The position numbers and the translations under genes are program-made. Positions 1 to 8,959 of a DNA stretch of 9,099 bases are shown here, piece after piece. How positions within the stretch are numbered: the first letter of the stretch is position 1; every line of letters starts with the position of its first letter. Below the pieces are notes generated by a model that had not been told where the DNA came from, made no database searches, and worked only from the letters and a program-made list of their open reading frames with translations. Location of the stretch: contig RFFQ01000062.1 of NCBI GenBank assembly GCA_003697105.1, forward strand, positions 1 through 9,099, given 5' to 3'. This DNA comes from Gemmatimonadota bacterium (GTDB taxonomy: Bacteria > 4572-55 > J002).

Positions 1-1661
1 GCATTGATCAGACCATCACCATCCCAGTCAGCACTAACTGCCGTACCATTATGGGTACCACCAATAACGAAGTCCAAACCACCATTTTCACCATACGTGG
101 TACAACCCGGGAAGCTCACACCTGCCGGAATGCGTGCCATCACCGCTATAAGGGAATCACGCGGCAACCCTTCGTTGATACCATCACCATCGGTATCAAA
201 GTCTGCCGCGGCATTTTTATAACTGGTTTTATAAATTAAGGCTTCGCTTTCATCGGGAATACCGTCACAATCGTTATCATTAAACCCTAAGGGATTGGTT
301 TTAAGATAGTTGACTTCATCACCGTCACCCACATAATCTCCAAAATAGTAATCAGAAGAAAATTGAGTCGGATCTGTTTCTGAAGGGTTCGCAACAGACC
401 CCCAAGCAGAACTATCCGTACTTACATCTGATGCCCAATTAACCCACAAAGTTCCTTTATTCGTATCCGAATTGGGAAGAAAAGCACCTTGAGCACCATT
501 ACGGTCAAAGTCTTCTCCTTCGCCATAGTTAGTGTCGCTGGCACCAGAAAGATTAGCATAACCATCAATCCAACCATCAGGTAAACCATCCCGGTCAGTA
601 TCAATGTGAGTGGGGTCTGTCGTTGACGTAGAGTCGTTATCACCGCCAACACTGATGAAGTCAAACTGACTGGCACCATCTTCAGTCCCAACAACAGTGA
701 TGGTGGCAGTACCCCCATTATAGGGAATACTTTTAGAAGAAGCCGTACCATACACCATGGTGGAAGGGAGGTCATTTAATGTGTAGCCAACTTCCACCCC
801 GTCAGCGATACCGTCGCCATCGGTATCGAGGTCACGAGGGTCTAAATAACGCCAGGGCTCATCCGCATCACGGGTGTGATTATTATTATAATCGTAATAA
901 TTCCCAAGAGTCAATTGGTCAGCCGTGCCGGCATTGATGGTATAAGAATACTGCCCTAGGTTTGTCTCATCGGTTCCATCGAGGTCTTTATCAAACGAAG
1001 CACCGATTTCTTCCCCATCAATAATCCCATCATCATCAGAGTCACGGTCTAAAGGGCTAGTACCATAACCGGGTTCCCAACTATCGATAATCCCATCGGC
1101 ATCCGTATCGAGCTTATAGGGGTCGGTCGTCCACCCCATCCCCCATGTCGTTACCACTTCAACTTGGTCTGGAATCGCATCATTATCCGAATCTTTATCC
1201 ATAGCATTGTTCAACCCGTCACCATCCACATCGAAACGCGCTTTAACCGCGGCACTGGCATTCCAGTTGATGGCGGTTACCAGCCCGTTGGCATCCACCG
1301 TAACCATCCCGTCGGTATCCGCGGCCCAATTATCGGCCACCGCATCCGCGGCGGTATTATACCCTAAAAAATAACCGAACAATTCAAAGAAGTCGGAAAT
1401 CCCATCACCATCAGAGTCATCCAACGCCGGATCGGTTTCCCACGTGGTAACATCTGTTGGGTCTGGATAGGGATTCACAATACCGAAAGTACCATATTGG
1501 TTATCGGCACCGCCATTTGACACATTACGGTCATACAATTTGCCTTTCTCAGCTTGAACTTCCGCACCGTCACTAATACCGTCACCATCGGTATCCATAT
1601 TGTACGGGTCCGTACCATATAAGAACTCCGTCGTATCATACAGGCCGTCATTGTCCGAATC
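1..1661 (-). repeat. Array of TSP3-type DxDxDG repeats within the CDS
   Basis: About twelve copies of a 12-13 residue acidic motif are spread irregularly through the coding sequence, most as D-T/S-D-x-D-G-I/L-x-D. At DNA level they show on the plus strand as recurrent short strings such as CCATCGGTATC (near 187, 818 and 1585) that drift between copies. The spacing ranges from about 13 to over 100 residues, so this is a diverged protein repeat family and not a tandem DNA repeat. Confidence 0.8.
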
Positions 1662-1760
1662 AACAACCTCAGCCATTACCGGCGATAAAACCGCCACCGA
1701 TAATAAGAGAACTATGGCACTTAACAGCGAAAACCGACTTAGTGTATCATTGGAAAACAC
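1..1760 (-). CDS. Secreted protein with thrombospondin type 3 calcium-binding repeats, partial (C-terminus off the left edge)
   Basis: The frame is open from a GTG at 1760 to the window edge: 586 codons plus two bases, with no stop. The start is preceded by GAGGAGGT at 1775-1768, 7 nt away. It gives a type I signal peptide: a short n-region with Arg9, a hydrophobic stretch at about 11-26, and a likely cleavage after VMA at residues 28-30. The mature part carries about 12 acidic DxDxDG repeats, at residues 34, 56, 115, 177, 190, 218, 240, 312, 387, 495, 522 and 578. Several follow the classic TSP3 form TDP-x3-DTDGDGIxDGxE. In this family the Asp side chains bind calcium and stiffen rod-like extracellular proteins, so an exported or surface role as stalk, adhesin or scaffold is inferred; the ligand is unknown. 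Segments at about 128-176 and 330-380 lack repeats and may be small beta domains. A longer form could start at the in-frame ATG at 1889. No catalytic domain is visible in the part present. Confidence 0.85.
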   Translation of the reverse strand, partial: MFSNDTLSRFSLLSAIVLLLSVAVLSPVMAEVVDSDNDGLYDTTEFLYGTDPYNMDTDGDGISDGAEVQAEKGKLYDRNVSNGGADNQYGTFGIVNPYPDPTDVTTWETDPALDDSDGDGISDFFELFGYFLGYNTAADAVADNWAADTDGMVTVDANGLVTAINWNASAAVKARFDVDGDGLNNAMDKDSDNDAIPDQVEVVTTWGMGWTTDPYKLDTDADGIIDSWEPGYGTSPLDRDSDDDGIIDGEEIGASFDKDLDGTDETNLGQYSYTINAGTADQLTLGNYYDYNNNHTRDADEPWRYLDPRDLDTDGDGIADGVEVGYTLNDLPSTMVYGTASSKSIPYNGGTATITVVGTEDGASQFDFISVGGDNDSTSTTDPTHIDTDRDGLPDGWIDGYANLSGASDTNYGEGEDFDRNGAQGAFLPNSDTNKGTLWVNWASDVSTDSSAWGSVANPSETDPTQFSSDYYFGDYVGDGDEVNYLKTNPLGFNDNDCDGIPDESEALIYKTSYKNAAADFDTDGDGINEGLPRDSLIAVMARIPAGVSFPGCTTYGENGGLDFVIGGTHNGTAVSADWDGDGLIN

Positions 1761-1767
1761 AGTCGTT

Positions 1768-1775
1768 ACCTCCTC
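1768..1775 (-). promoter_or_regulatory. Strong Shine-Dalgarno supporting the GTG start at 1760
   Basis: The minus strand reads GAGGAGGT, 7 nt before a GTG codon whose translation begins a signal peptide. It is the best ribosome-binding site in the window and decides the preferred start of the TSP3-repeat gene. Confidence 0.75.
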
Positions 1776-1897
1776 TAAAGGTGAAAAATGAAAGTTATTA
1801 TTGTACTTATAAGGTCTGTAACCATCACTACATTCTGACTTGTTAGAAGCACGTCGGAGGAATGAAAAATTATTTTTCACACCATCCATATCGGCTA

Positions 1898-1903
1898 CTC
1901 CTT
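1898..1903 (-). promoter_or_regulatory. Second Shine-Dalgarno (AAGGAG) ahead of the in-frame ATG at 1889
   Basis: AAGGAG lies 8 nt before an ATG at 1889-1887. That ATG is in frame with the TSP3-repeat gene, with no stop over the 43 codons between it and the GTG at 1760. Use of this start would add a polar 43-residue N-terminal extension, beginning MDGVKNNFSFLRR, ahead of the signal peptide. It may be an alternative start, a translated leader, or chance. Confidence 0.45.
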
Positions 1904-1969
1904 AACGTTAGTTTAGCGTTCAAAATTCTAGAAGTCTTATTTTAGAGCATAATCCTAGAATGAGGGTGC

Positions 1970-1998
1970 ATTTTATCATATAAAAGCGAGGCTGTCAA
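1970..1998 (-). promoter_or_regulatory. Sigma70-type promoter of the TSP3-repeat gene
   Basis: A perfect TTGACA -35 box (1998-1993) is followed after 17 nt by TAAAAT (1975-1970). A TG sits one base upstream of the latter, making an extended -10. Transcription would start near 1963, giving a leader of about 75 nt to the ATG at 1889 or about 200 nt to the GTG at 1760. A 7-bp inverted repeat, ATTCTAG/CTAGAAT at 1961-1955 and 1931-1925, lies at the very start of that leader. Confidence 0.7.
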
Positions 1999-1999
1999 C

Positions 2000-2055
2000 A
2001 AAAAAGTTGTTCAAAATGCAGTCGTTTGCTGTACCAACACCAAGTGCATTTTGAA
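2000..2055 (-). terminator. Inverted repeat and T-run after purA, possible terminator
   Basis: TTCAAAATGCA (2055-2045 on the minus strand) is repeated in perfect inverse as TGCATTTTGAA (2020-2010), giving an 11-bp stem with a 24-nt loop. A T6 run (2005-2000) follows after 4 nt. It lies 36 bp past the purA stop, where a terminator is expected. The stem is AT-rich and the loop large, so efficiency is doubtful. Because it ends just before the next -35 box it could instead be an operator. Confidence 0.4.
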
Positions 2056-2091
2056 TTCTCTTAATGAGCAATACAAGACTCATGCCGAAAA

Positions 2092-3454
<1,363 letters not shown>

Positions 3455-3456
3455 GC

Positions 3457-3485
3457 AAAAAGTTGATAACTGAAAAATAATCAAC
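3457..3485 (-). terminator. Weak intrinsic terminator after engB
   Basis: On the minus strand GTTGAT (3485-3480 as ATCAAC on plus) pairs perfectly with ATCAAC (3467-3462), with a 12-nt loop. It is followed directly by five T residues (3461-3457). It lies about 40 bp past the engB stop and two bases before the purA -35 box, so it would separate the eno-ftsB-engB transcript from purA. The stem is only 6 bp with two G-C pairs, so read-through is likely. Confidence 0.35.
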
Positions 3486-3525
3486 CAGGCGCAATAACAC
3501 CCGAAAATTCAATAGGAAAGAAACG

Positions 3526-4116
3526 TTATGCAGATAAAAAGTTTTCAGATAACTGCTTCCACACTTCCGTCTTTCCCGCACGTGTTTTTGCCGAAAATGG
3601 AATGACTAAATCCGGTGGAAGCACCGCCTGCCGTTGAAATTGACCGTGTTGTTGTCGAATTTGATGTCTGGATAATTTATCCGCTTTGGTAGCCACAATA
3701 ACGTGGGGTAAAGAAAATGACCGAACCCACTGAATAAAATCAATATCCAATTTAGAAAGTGGGTGTCGAATATCGGTGACCACCACAACGCCATTCAGAA
3801 CCTCACGAACCGAAAAATAATCATTCATCAGGCTCACCCATTGTCTCCGCATCGCTTTGCTAACTTTGGAATAGCCATATCCCGGCAGGTCAACAAAAAA
3901 AAAGGCATTATTGATCCGGTAAAAATTGAGGGTCTGTGTTCGCCCCGGCGTGGAACTCGTAAAAGCAAGCCGCTTCCGGTTCAGCAGCGCATTAATCGCC
4001 GACGACTTCCCGACATTAGAGCGACCCGCAAAGGCAATTTCCGGTAAACCTTGCTTTGGAAATTGAGCAGGCGACGCGGCACTGATTACAAAATCAACGG
4101 TTTTTATCGTGACCAT
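3526..4116 (-). CDS. engB: Ribosome-biogenesis GTP-binding protein EngB (YsxC/YihA)
   Basis: This is a small GTPase of the TrmE-Era-EngA-EngB-Septin family. In other bacteria it is needed for late assembly of the large ribosomal subunit. At 196 residues it has the typical family length. All G motifs are visible: G1 GRSNVGKS (31-38), the G2 region TSSTPGRTQ (53-61), G3 DLPGYG (76-81), G4 TKAD (143-146) and G5 SAK (175-177). The family signatures LPEIAFAGRSNVGKSS and DIRHPL are also present. The N-terminus has the usual form, a short strand followed by SAASPAQFP, which supports the ATG at 4116. That start lies inside the end of ftsB (23-nt overlap) with no strong ribosome-binding site, so translational coupling to ftsB is likely. 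Confidence 0.96.
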   Translation of the reverse strand: MVTIKTVDFVISAASPAQFPKQGLPEIAFAGRSNVGKSSAINALLNRKRLAFTSSTPGRTQTLNFYRINNAFFFVDLPGYGYSKVSKAMRRQWVSLMNDYFSVREVLNGVVVVTDIRHPLSKLDIDFIQWVRSFSLPHVIVATKADKLSRHQIRQQHGQFQRQAVLPPDLVIPFSAKTRAGKTEVWKQLSENFLSA

Positions 4117-4450
4117 TGGACCGCTTTATAAAACGATACACCACTTCCCCACTCTGAACCATCCCTAAGTCTTGGCGTGCAAGAGCTTCAATAGAAACCA
4201 TATTTGTCGCTAAATCACGGTTGCGGTACAAAAGGTGATCGTTCTTTACTTGCAGATCAGAAATTGAACTCTGGAGGCGATCCCGCTCATGTTGTAACTG
4301 AAGAATCCGCACTAATCCAAAATCACCACCAATAAACATATAAAGCAGGATTCCCACACCCATTAAACCTATAAATTTGAGCAGGGAAAAATGCCATTTT
4401 GGCCGCTCTCGACGTTCAGATAACCGGTTGATAGACGGGTTTGAAGCCAT
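4094..4450 (-). CDS. ftsB: FtsB/DivIC-type septum formation initiator protein
   Basis: This is a bitopic inner-membrane division protein. In the known family it forms a coiled-coil complex with FtsL and FtsQ (DivIB) and helps activate septal peptidoglycan synthesis. The 118-residue product has the expected plan: a basic cytoplasmic N-terminus (SERRERPKWH, 11-20), one transmembrane helix at about 22-40, a heptad-rich coiled coil at about 46-85, and the C-terminal segment IEALARQDLGMVQSGEVVYRF (87-107), which is split here only for description and resembles the conserved end of FtsB/DivIC. It starts 5 nt after the eno stop and overlaps engB by 23 nt. The eno-ftsB pairing is also common in Proteobacteria, which supports the assignment. 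The ribosome-binding site is weak (AGTAGG overlapping the eno stop), suggesting coupled translation. FtsL is a less likely alternative. Confidence 0.88.
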   Translation of the reverse strand: MASNPSINRLSERRERPKWHFSLLKFIGLMGVGILLYMFIGGDFGLVRILQLQHERDRLQSSISDLQVKNDHLLYRNRDLATNMVSIEALARQDLGMVQSGEVVYRFIKRSNGHDKNR

Positions 4451-4455
4451 AAAAC

Positions 4456-5736
<1,281 letters not shown>

Positions 5737-5865
5737 CTAACGTTCTCCTTAATTTTGCAAAATGTGATTACACCTACCCGAACAACCCAACGTAGTCATT
5801 ACTAAACATAGAGTAAAAAGTCAAGTATTTTTTGGTAAGCCCCATGCTTGAAAAAAGTATCCGGT
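5737..5865. promoter_or_regulatory. Intergenic region upstream of eno: Shine-Dalgarno, palindrome, uncertain promoter
   Basis: On the minus strand the eno ribosome-binding site AAGGAG is at 5750-5745. One base upstream lies a perfect 12-bp palindrome, ATTTTGCAAAAT (5752-5763). A -35-like TTGACT is at 5824-5819, but the hexamer 17 nt downstream (TAATGA) is a poor -10, so the eno promoter is not firmly placed. Closer to the upstream gene, complementary T6 and A6 runs (5856-5851, 5833-5828) enclose AAGC/GCTT, a weak AT-rich hairpin that might be a poor terminator. Confidence 0.35.
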
Positions 5866-8800
5866 TTAAAATTCAGCACCAAGGCTAAATAAGTGTTTGG
5901 GGTCGGATTGGGAGGAAAAATCAGTTGTCCAGGCAATGTCATACTTCAGGATAAAGGGCAGAACGACCATCCAACTGCGAAAACCCACACCCCAACTGGC
6001 TTTCAGGTCTCGCAACCGGAATCTCGAACCCTCACGTTCGGAGCCCCGCCATAAATCTTCGTTGTTCCACGCACTACCTATATCAAAAAAACCAACACCG
6101 CGAATCCCTTGAACCGCTAAACCGGGTAATGGAAATGCCATCAACACCACATCCAAAAACGGAAATCGGAATTCCGTGTTCAATAACGCCACCCGACTCC
6201 CCCGCACCTCATCATAATTATATCCCCGTAACAGCCACGGGCTCCCAATATAAAATTGGCGACGATCTTCACCATAACTGGCGCTTGTTAGAAAACGATA
6301 AGCAAAATTATAGCGTTGCCAGAACAAGTGATACCGGTGATAGAAGAACGTCACATTCGTATAATTCCAAGAACTTAACACCGAGGTATCTAAACTGATC
6401 CGCCATCGCGACCCGTTAACGGGACCCATGGACCCCCAAATCGTGTTATCCTTGACAAGAGAAATCCCCGGCGAGAGTATGGTTCGGCGTTCCACATCCC
6501 CAGAAGGGCGGTAGTAGCCATCCAAACCGCGTTCAAACAATTCTTGCTCCAACCGCATTGTGGTAAACCCGGCTTCCAAGCGCCGAAACCGGTCAAACGG
6601 ACGGCTCAATTTGCCGGTTATTCCGTACATACGTTCCGAAAATAACTGATTGGAGTCAAAAAACTCACCAAAGGTACTCACCCGACCATAGTAATAGCTT
6701 TTATAGTGAAACAGTTGCAAACTATAATCCACCCGGCGAGGTAGATACCAGTATGCTAAAAAAAGGTCTGAATCTTCCAGCGTATTACTAAGGCTGGACA
6801 TTCCCATCCGAATTTGATGATTTCCGAGAACATCGCTTAATGCCACAGCAATTTGAGTCGCCCAGCCATACTCGGTATCATAACCACCTCCGGCGGTAAT
6901 GTAATCCGGCTCAAAACGGAGCTTGTACTTTTTTGAACGGAGATTGATCTCACCTTGCGTTAAAAGGGTCTCAGAAGAGTCTGTAGGGGTGGGTTTCAGG
7001 TAAACCGGTTTTAACGGCTCCAAAGGGAACGGCATCTTGGAAGTGGACATGTCTTTTTCGTCCCGCTCACCGGTAGAAGATGAAACAAACGAATCAACCG
7101 TATCAACCTCAACCCGATCGCGGTCAGAAGAGATGGATTGCAAAGAGTCACGATCAGCCACCTGCAAACTATCGGCATCCATTTCAAGCAAATGTTCCGG
7201 GTCATTCACCAGAAACACATCCCAACCGGCATAGCGAAATCCGGCAAACGCCAACCGTTTCCCATCAGATGACCATGTCGGCATAGCGACCCCAGTGGCA
7301 ACGTTTGTCATCGCTTCAATGGTGTTCTCCGCAAAATTCAATCGATAAAGATTTGGAACCCCATTTTGATCGGAAACAAAAACCAGCCCTTCGCCGTGAG
7401 GTAACCATTCTGGATGTTCTTCTTTAGAGGGCAGATCGACCACACGCTGGATGCTGTAGTCCTTCATATTCATCGTAAAAATATCATATTGACCGACATC
7501 AGAGCGTTGTTCCGTCGAAGGATGATCGGAAGAAAAGGCAATTTGCGAACCATCCGGCGACCATGAGGGCCAATTATCGTCCCACATATCATGGGTCAAT
7601 CGTTGAAGATTGGCACGCAGATCGGCTTCCGAAACCTCACCGCGCAAGTACAAATCCACATCCCTCACCACATACAAATCTGAATATCCATTTTTCAGAC
7701 CCACAAATACAATTTGGGAGCCATCCGGAGACCAATCTGGAGAATATAACCCATCCAGATCAAACTTTAACAGATAGTGTTTGTCGCCATTTTTGACCGT
7801 TACGATGTGCAACCCATCTTGATCACCCGCTTTGGCAGCAAACGCCAGATATCTGCTATCCGGTGACCACGTCAGTTTATTCCGGTCGGTGTGAAGATGT
7901 TCAAAATGCCCTGTCCGCTCGCCGGTTACCAAACTTTTATCAATAATTTTCCCATTGATGGCAGACATCAGAATAATCCGGCTATACTGATTCCAACTTC
8001 CCGATTGCACAAACGCAATTTTATCCCCTTCTGGGGAGAGTGACGGCGCAATGTTGATAAAAAATGTCCGGTCTTCTTCATGCTTTGTCATCTCTTTGGC
8101 GATTTCATGGGGCATATCCCGGTCAACGAGTACGGGCCAATACCGCCGTTGCAACCAAAGTTCCCACTCATTCGTTAGTTCTTTTTTATCCACCCCAAAC
8201 ACCGCTTCCAAAGTGCGGTCAAAATTGCGAAATTTCCGCAAACTATGGACAAGCTCAATCACCTTTTCACGCCCATAACGCTCTTCCATAAACTCAAAAA
8301 TGGACTGTCCCTCTTTATAAATGATGAAACCGTTCGCATATTCCAATTGGGGTATTGGGATTAAATAATCTGAAATGACGGCATCCCGCATAAACATATC
8401 ATCACTGTTATCCCATGTTTTGGAGAAATACTCCGCCATACCTTCCATCACCCAGAGAGGCAACGGAAACACATATGCCCGCCCCACCACAGAATCTAGC
8501 AAACTTCCGTAAATGAGGTCAAATTGGAATACGTGCACCAATTCATGCGTCAATACATGCTCAAACTCCGCGTATGAACCGGTAAAGGGGATCACCACTC
8601 GCGTGCGGAATACTGTCGTGAACGCCCCCACACCTTCTTCAATCATTTCCAGCGAGACGTTCGTCTGTTTGAAATCATTGTGCGAATCATACAGAATAAT
8701 CGGCGTACGGCGGGAAAGTTTGTGCTCCATTTTTTTACTCAGACGGTGGTAAGCATCCTCCGCCATTTCGGCGGTTCTTTGCGCCAATTCTTCCGAGCCG

Positions 8801-8946
8801 GGATAATAAAAAATATCAAAATTTTCGGTTTTAAGGATATACCAATCAAATGTTTTGTATTGAACTTTATTCTGACCATAACCCTGTGCCCACACTGGAG
8901 TGGTGGCAGTGAACACCCACAAAAAGATGAAAACGTACCGAACCAT
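5866..8946 (-). CDS. Secreted gluzincin metallopeptidase, TolB-like propeller and Omp85-like outer-membrane barrel fusion
   Basis: The 1026-residue protein starts at an ATG with AAGGAG 7 nt upstream. It has a type I signal peptide (cleavage after VWA, residue 20). Residues about 30-270 form a peptidase-MA-like gluzincin domain: the zinc motif HELVH at 134-138 and a downstream WVMEGMAEY (165-173), whose Glu168 would be the third zinc ligand. Residues about 295-585 form a TolB/PD40 propeller with six blade motifs of the W/L-SPDGxxIAF type, at 300, 358, 402, 459, 511 and 555. An acidic Ser/Asp-rich linker spans about 587-665. Residues about 670-1026 look like an outer-membrane barrel: alternating aromatic strands, the Omp85 L6-like LLRGYNYDEVRGS (905-917) with the following strand TEFRFPF, and a terminal Phe. 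No POTRA domain is seen. The peptidase and propeller should face the periplasm or the surface; the substrate is unknown. It is a monocistronic neighbour of the eno cluster, with no link visible from sequence. Confidence 0.85.
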   Translation of the reverse strand: MVRYVFIFLWVFTATTPVWAQGYGQNKVQYKTFDWYILKTENFDIFYYPGSEELAQRTAEMAEDAYHRLSKKMEHKLSRRTPIILYDSHNDFKQTNVSLEMIEEGVGAFTTVFRTRVVIPFTGSYAEFEHVLTHELVHVFQFDLIYGSLLDSVVGRAYVFPLPLWVMEGMAEYFSKTWDNSDDMFMRDAVISDYLIPIPQLEYANGFIIYKEGQSIFEFMEERYGREKVIELVHSLRKFRNFDRTLEAVFGVDKKELTNEWELWLQRRYWPVLVDRDMPHEIAKEMTKHEEDRTFFINIAPSLSPEGDKIAFVQSGSWNQYSRIILMSAINGKIIDKSLVTGERTGHFEHLHTDRNKLTWSPDSRYLAFAAKAGDQDGLHIVTVKNGDKHYLLKFDLDGLYSPDWSPDGSQIVFVGLKNGYSDLYVVRDVDLYLRGEVSEADLRANLQRLTHDMWDDNWPSWSPDGSQIAFSSDHPSTEQRSDVGQYDIFTMNMKDYSIQRVVDLPSKEEHPEWLPHGEGLVFVSDQNGVPNLYRLNFAENTIEAMTNVATGVAMPTWSSDGKRLAFAGFRYAGWDVFLVNDPEHLLEMDADSLQVADRDSLQSISSDRDRVEVDTVDSFVSSSTGERDEKDMSTSKMPFPLEPLKPVYLKPTPTDSSETLLTQGEINLRSKKYKLRFEPDYITAGGGYDTEYGWATQIAVALSDVLGNHQIRMGMSSLSNTLEDSDLFLAYWYLPRRVDYSLQLFHYKSYYYGRVSTFGEFFDSNQLFSERMYGITGKLSRPFDRFRRLEAGFTTMRLEQELFERGLDGYYRPSGDVERRTILSPGISLVKDNTIWGSMGPVNGSRWRISLDTSVLSSWNYTNVTFFYHRYHLFWQRYNFAYRFLTSASYGEDRRQFYIGSPWLLRGYNYDEVRGSRVALLNTEFRFPFLDVVLMAFPLPGLAVQGIRGVGFFDIGSAWNNEDLWRGSEREGSRFRLRDLKASWGVGFRSWMVVLPFILKYDIAWTTDFSSQSDPKHLFSLGAEF

Positions 8947-8953
8947 GAAGTAT

Positions 8954-8959
8954 CTCCTT
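8954..8959 (-). promoter_or_regulatory. Shine-Dalgarno of the peptidase-propeller-barrel gene
   Basis: AAGGAG on the minus strand lies 7 nt before the ATG at 8946. It supports this start, which also gives a clean signal peptide. Confidence 0.75.

Noticed and set aside
422-775. Minus-strand ORF of 117 codons
   Set aside because: It lies in another frame of the TSP3-repeat gene, whose own frame is open across the region and shows clear DxDxDG repeats; this reading has no recognisable features.
1-1660. Recurrent CCATCGGTATC-like strings suggesting a CRISPR or DNA repeat array
   Set aside because: The copies are short, irregularly spaced, diverged, and explained by codons for DTDGDG protein repeats.
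1475-1666. Minus-strand ORF of 63 codons
   Set aside because: It is a frame-shifted shadow of the N-terminal repeats of the same TSP3 gene.
3763-4047. Plus-strand ORF of 94 codons and the other plus-strand ORFs across the window
   Set aside because: All lie opposite well-supported minus-strand genes, have no family features, and lack ribosome-binding sites.
5760-5775. TGTGATTACAC resembling a CRP half-site region upstream of eno
   Set aside because: Only one half matches and the spacing of the TGTGA-N6-TCACA consensus is not met.
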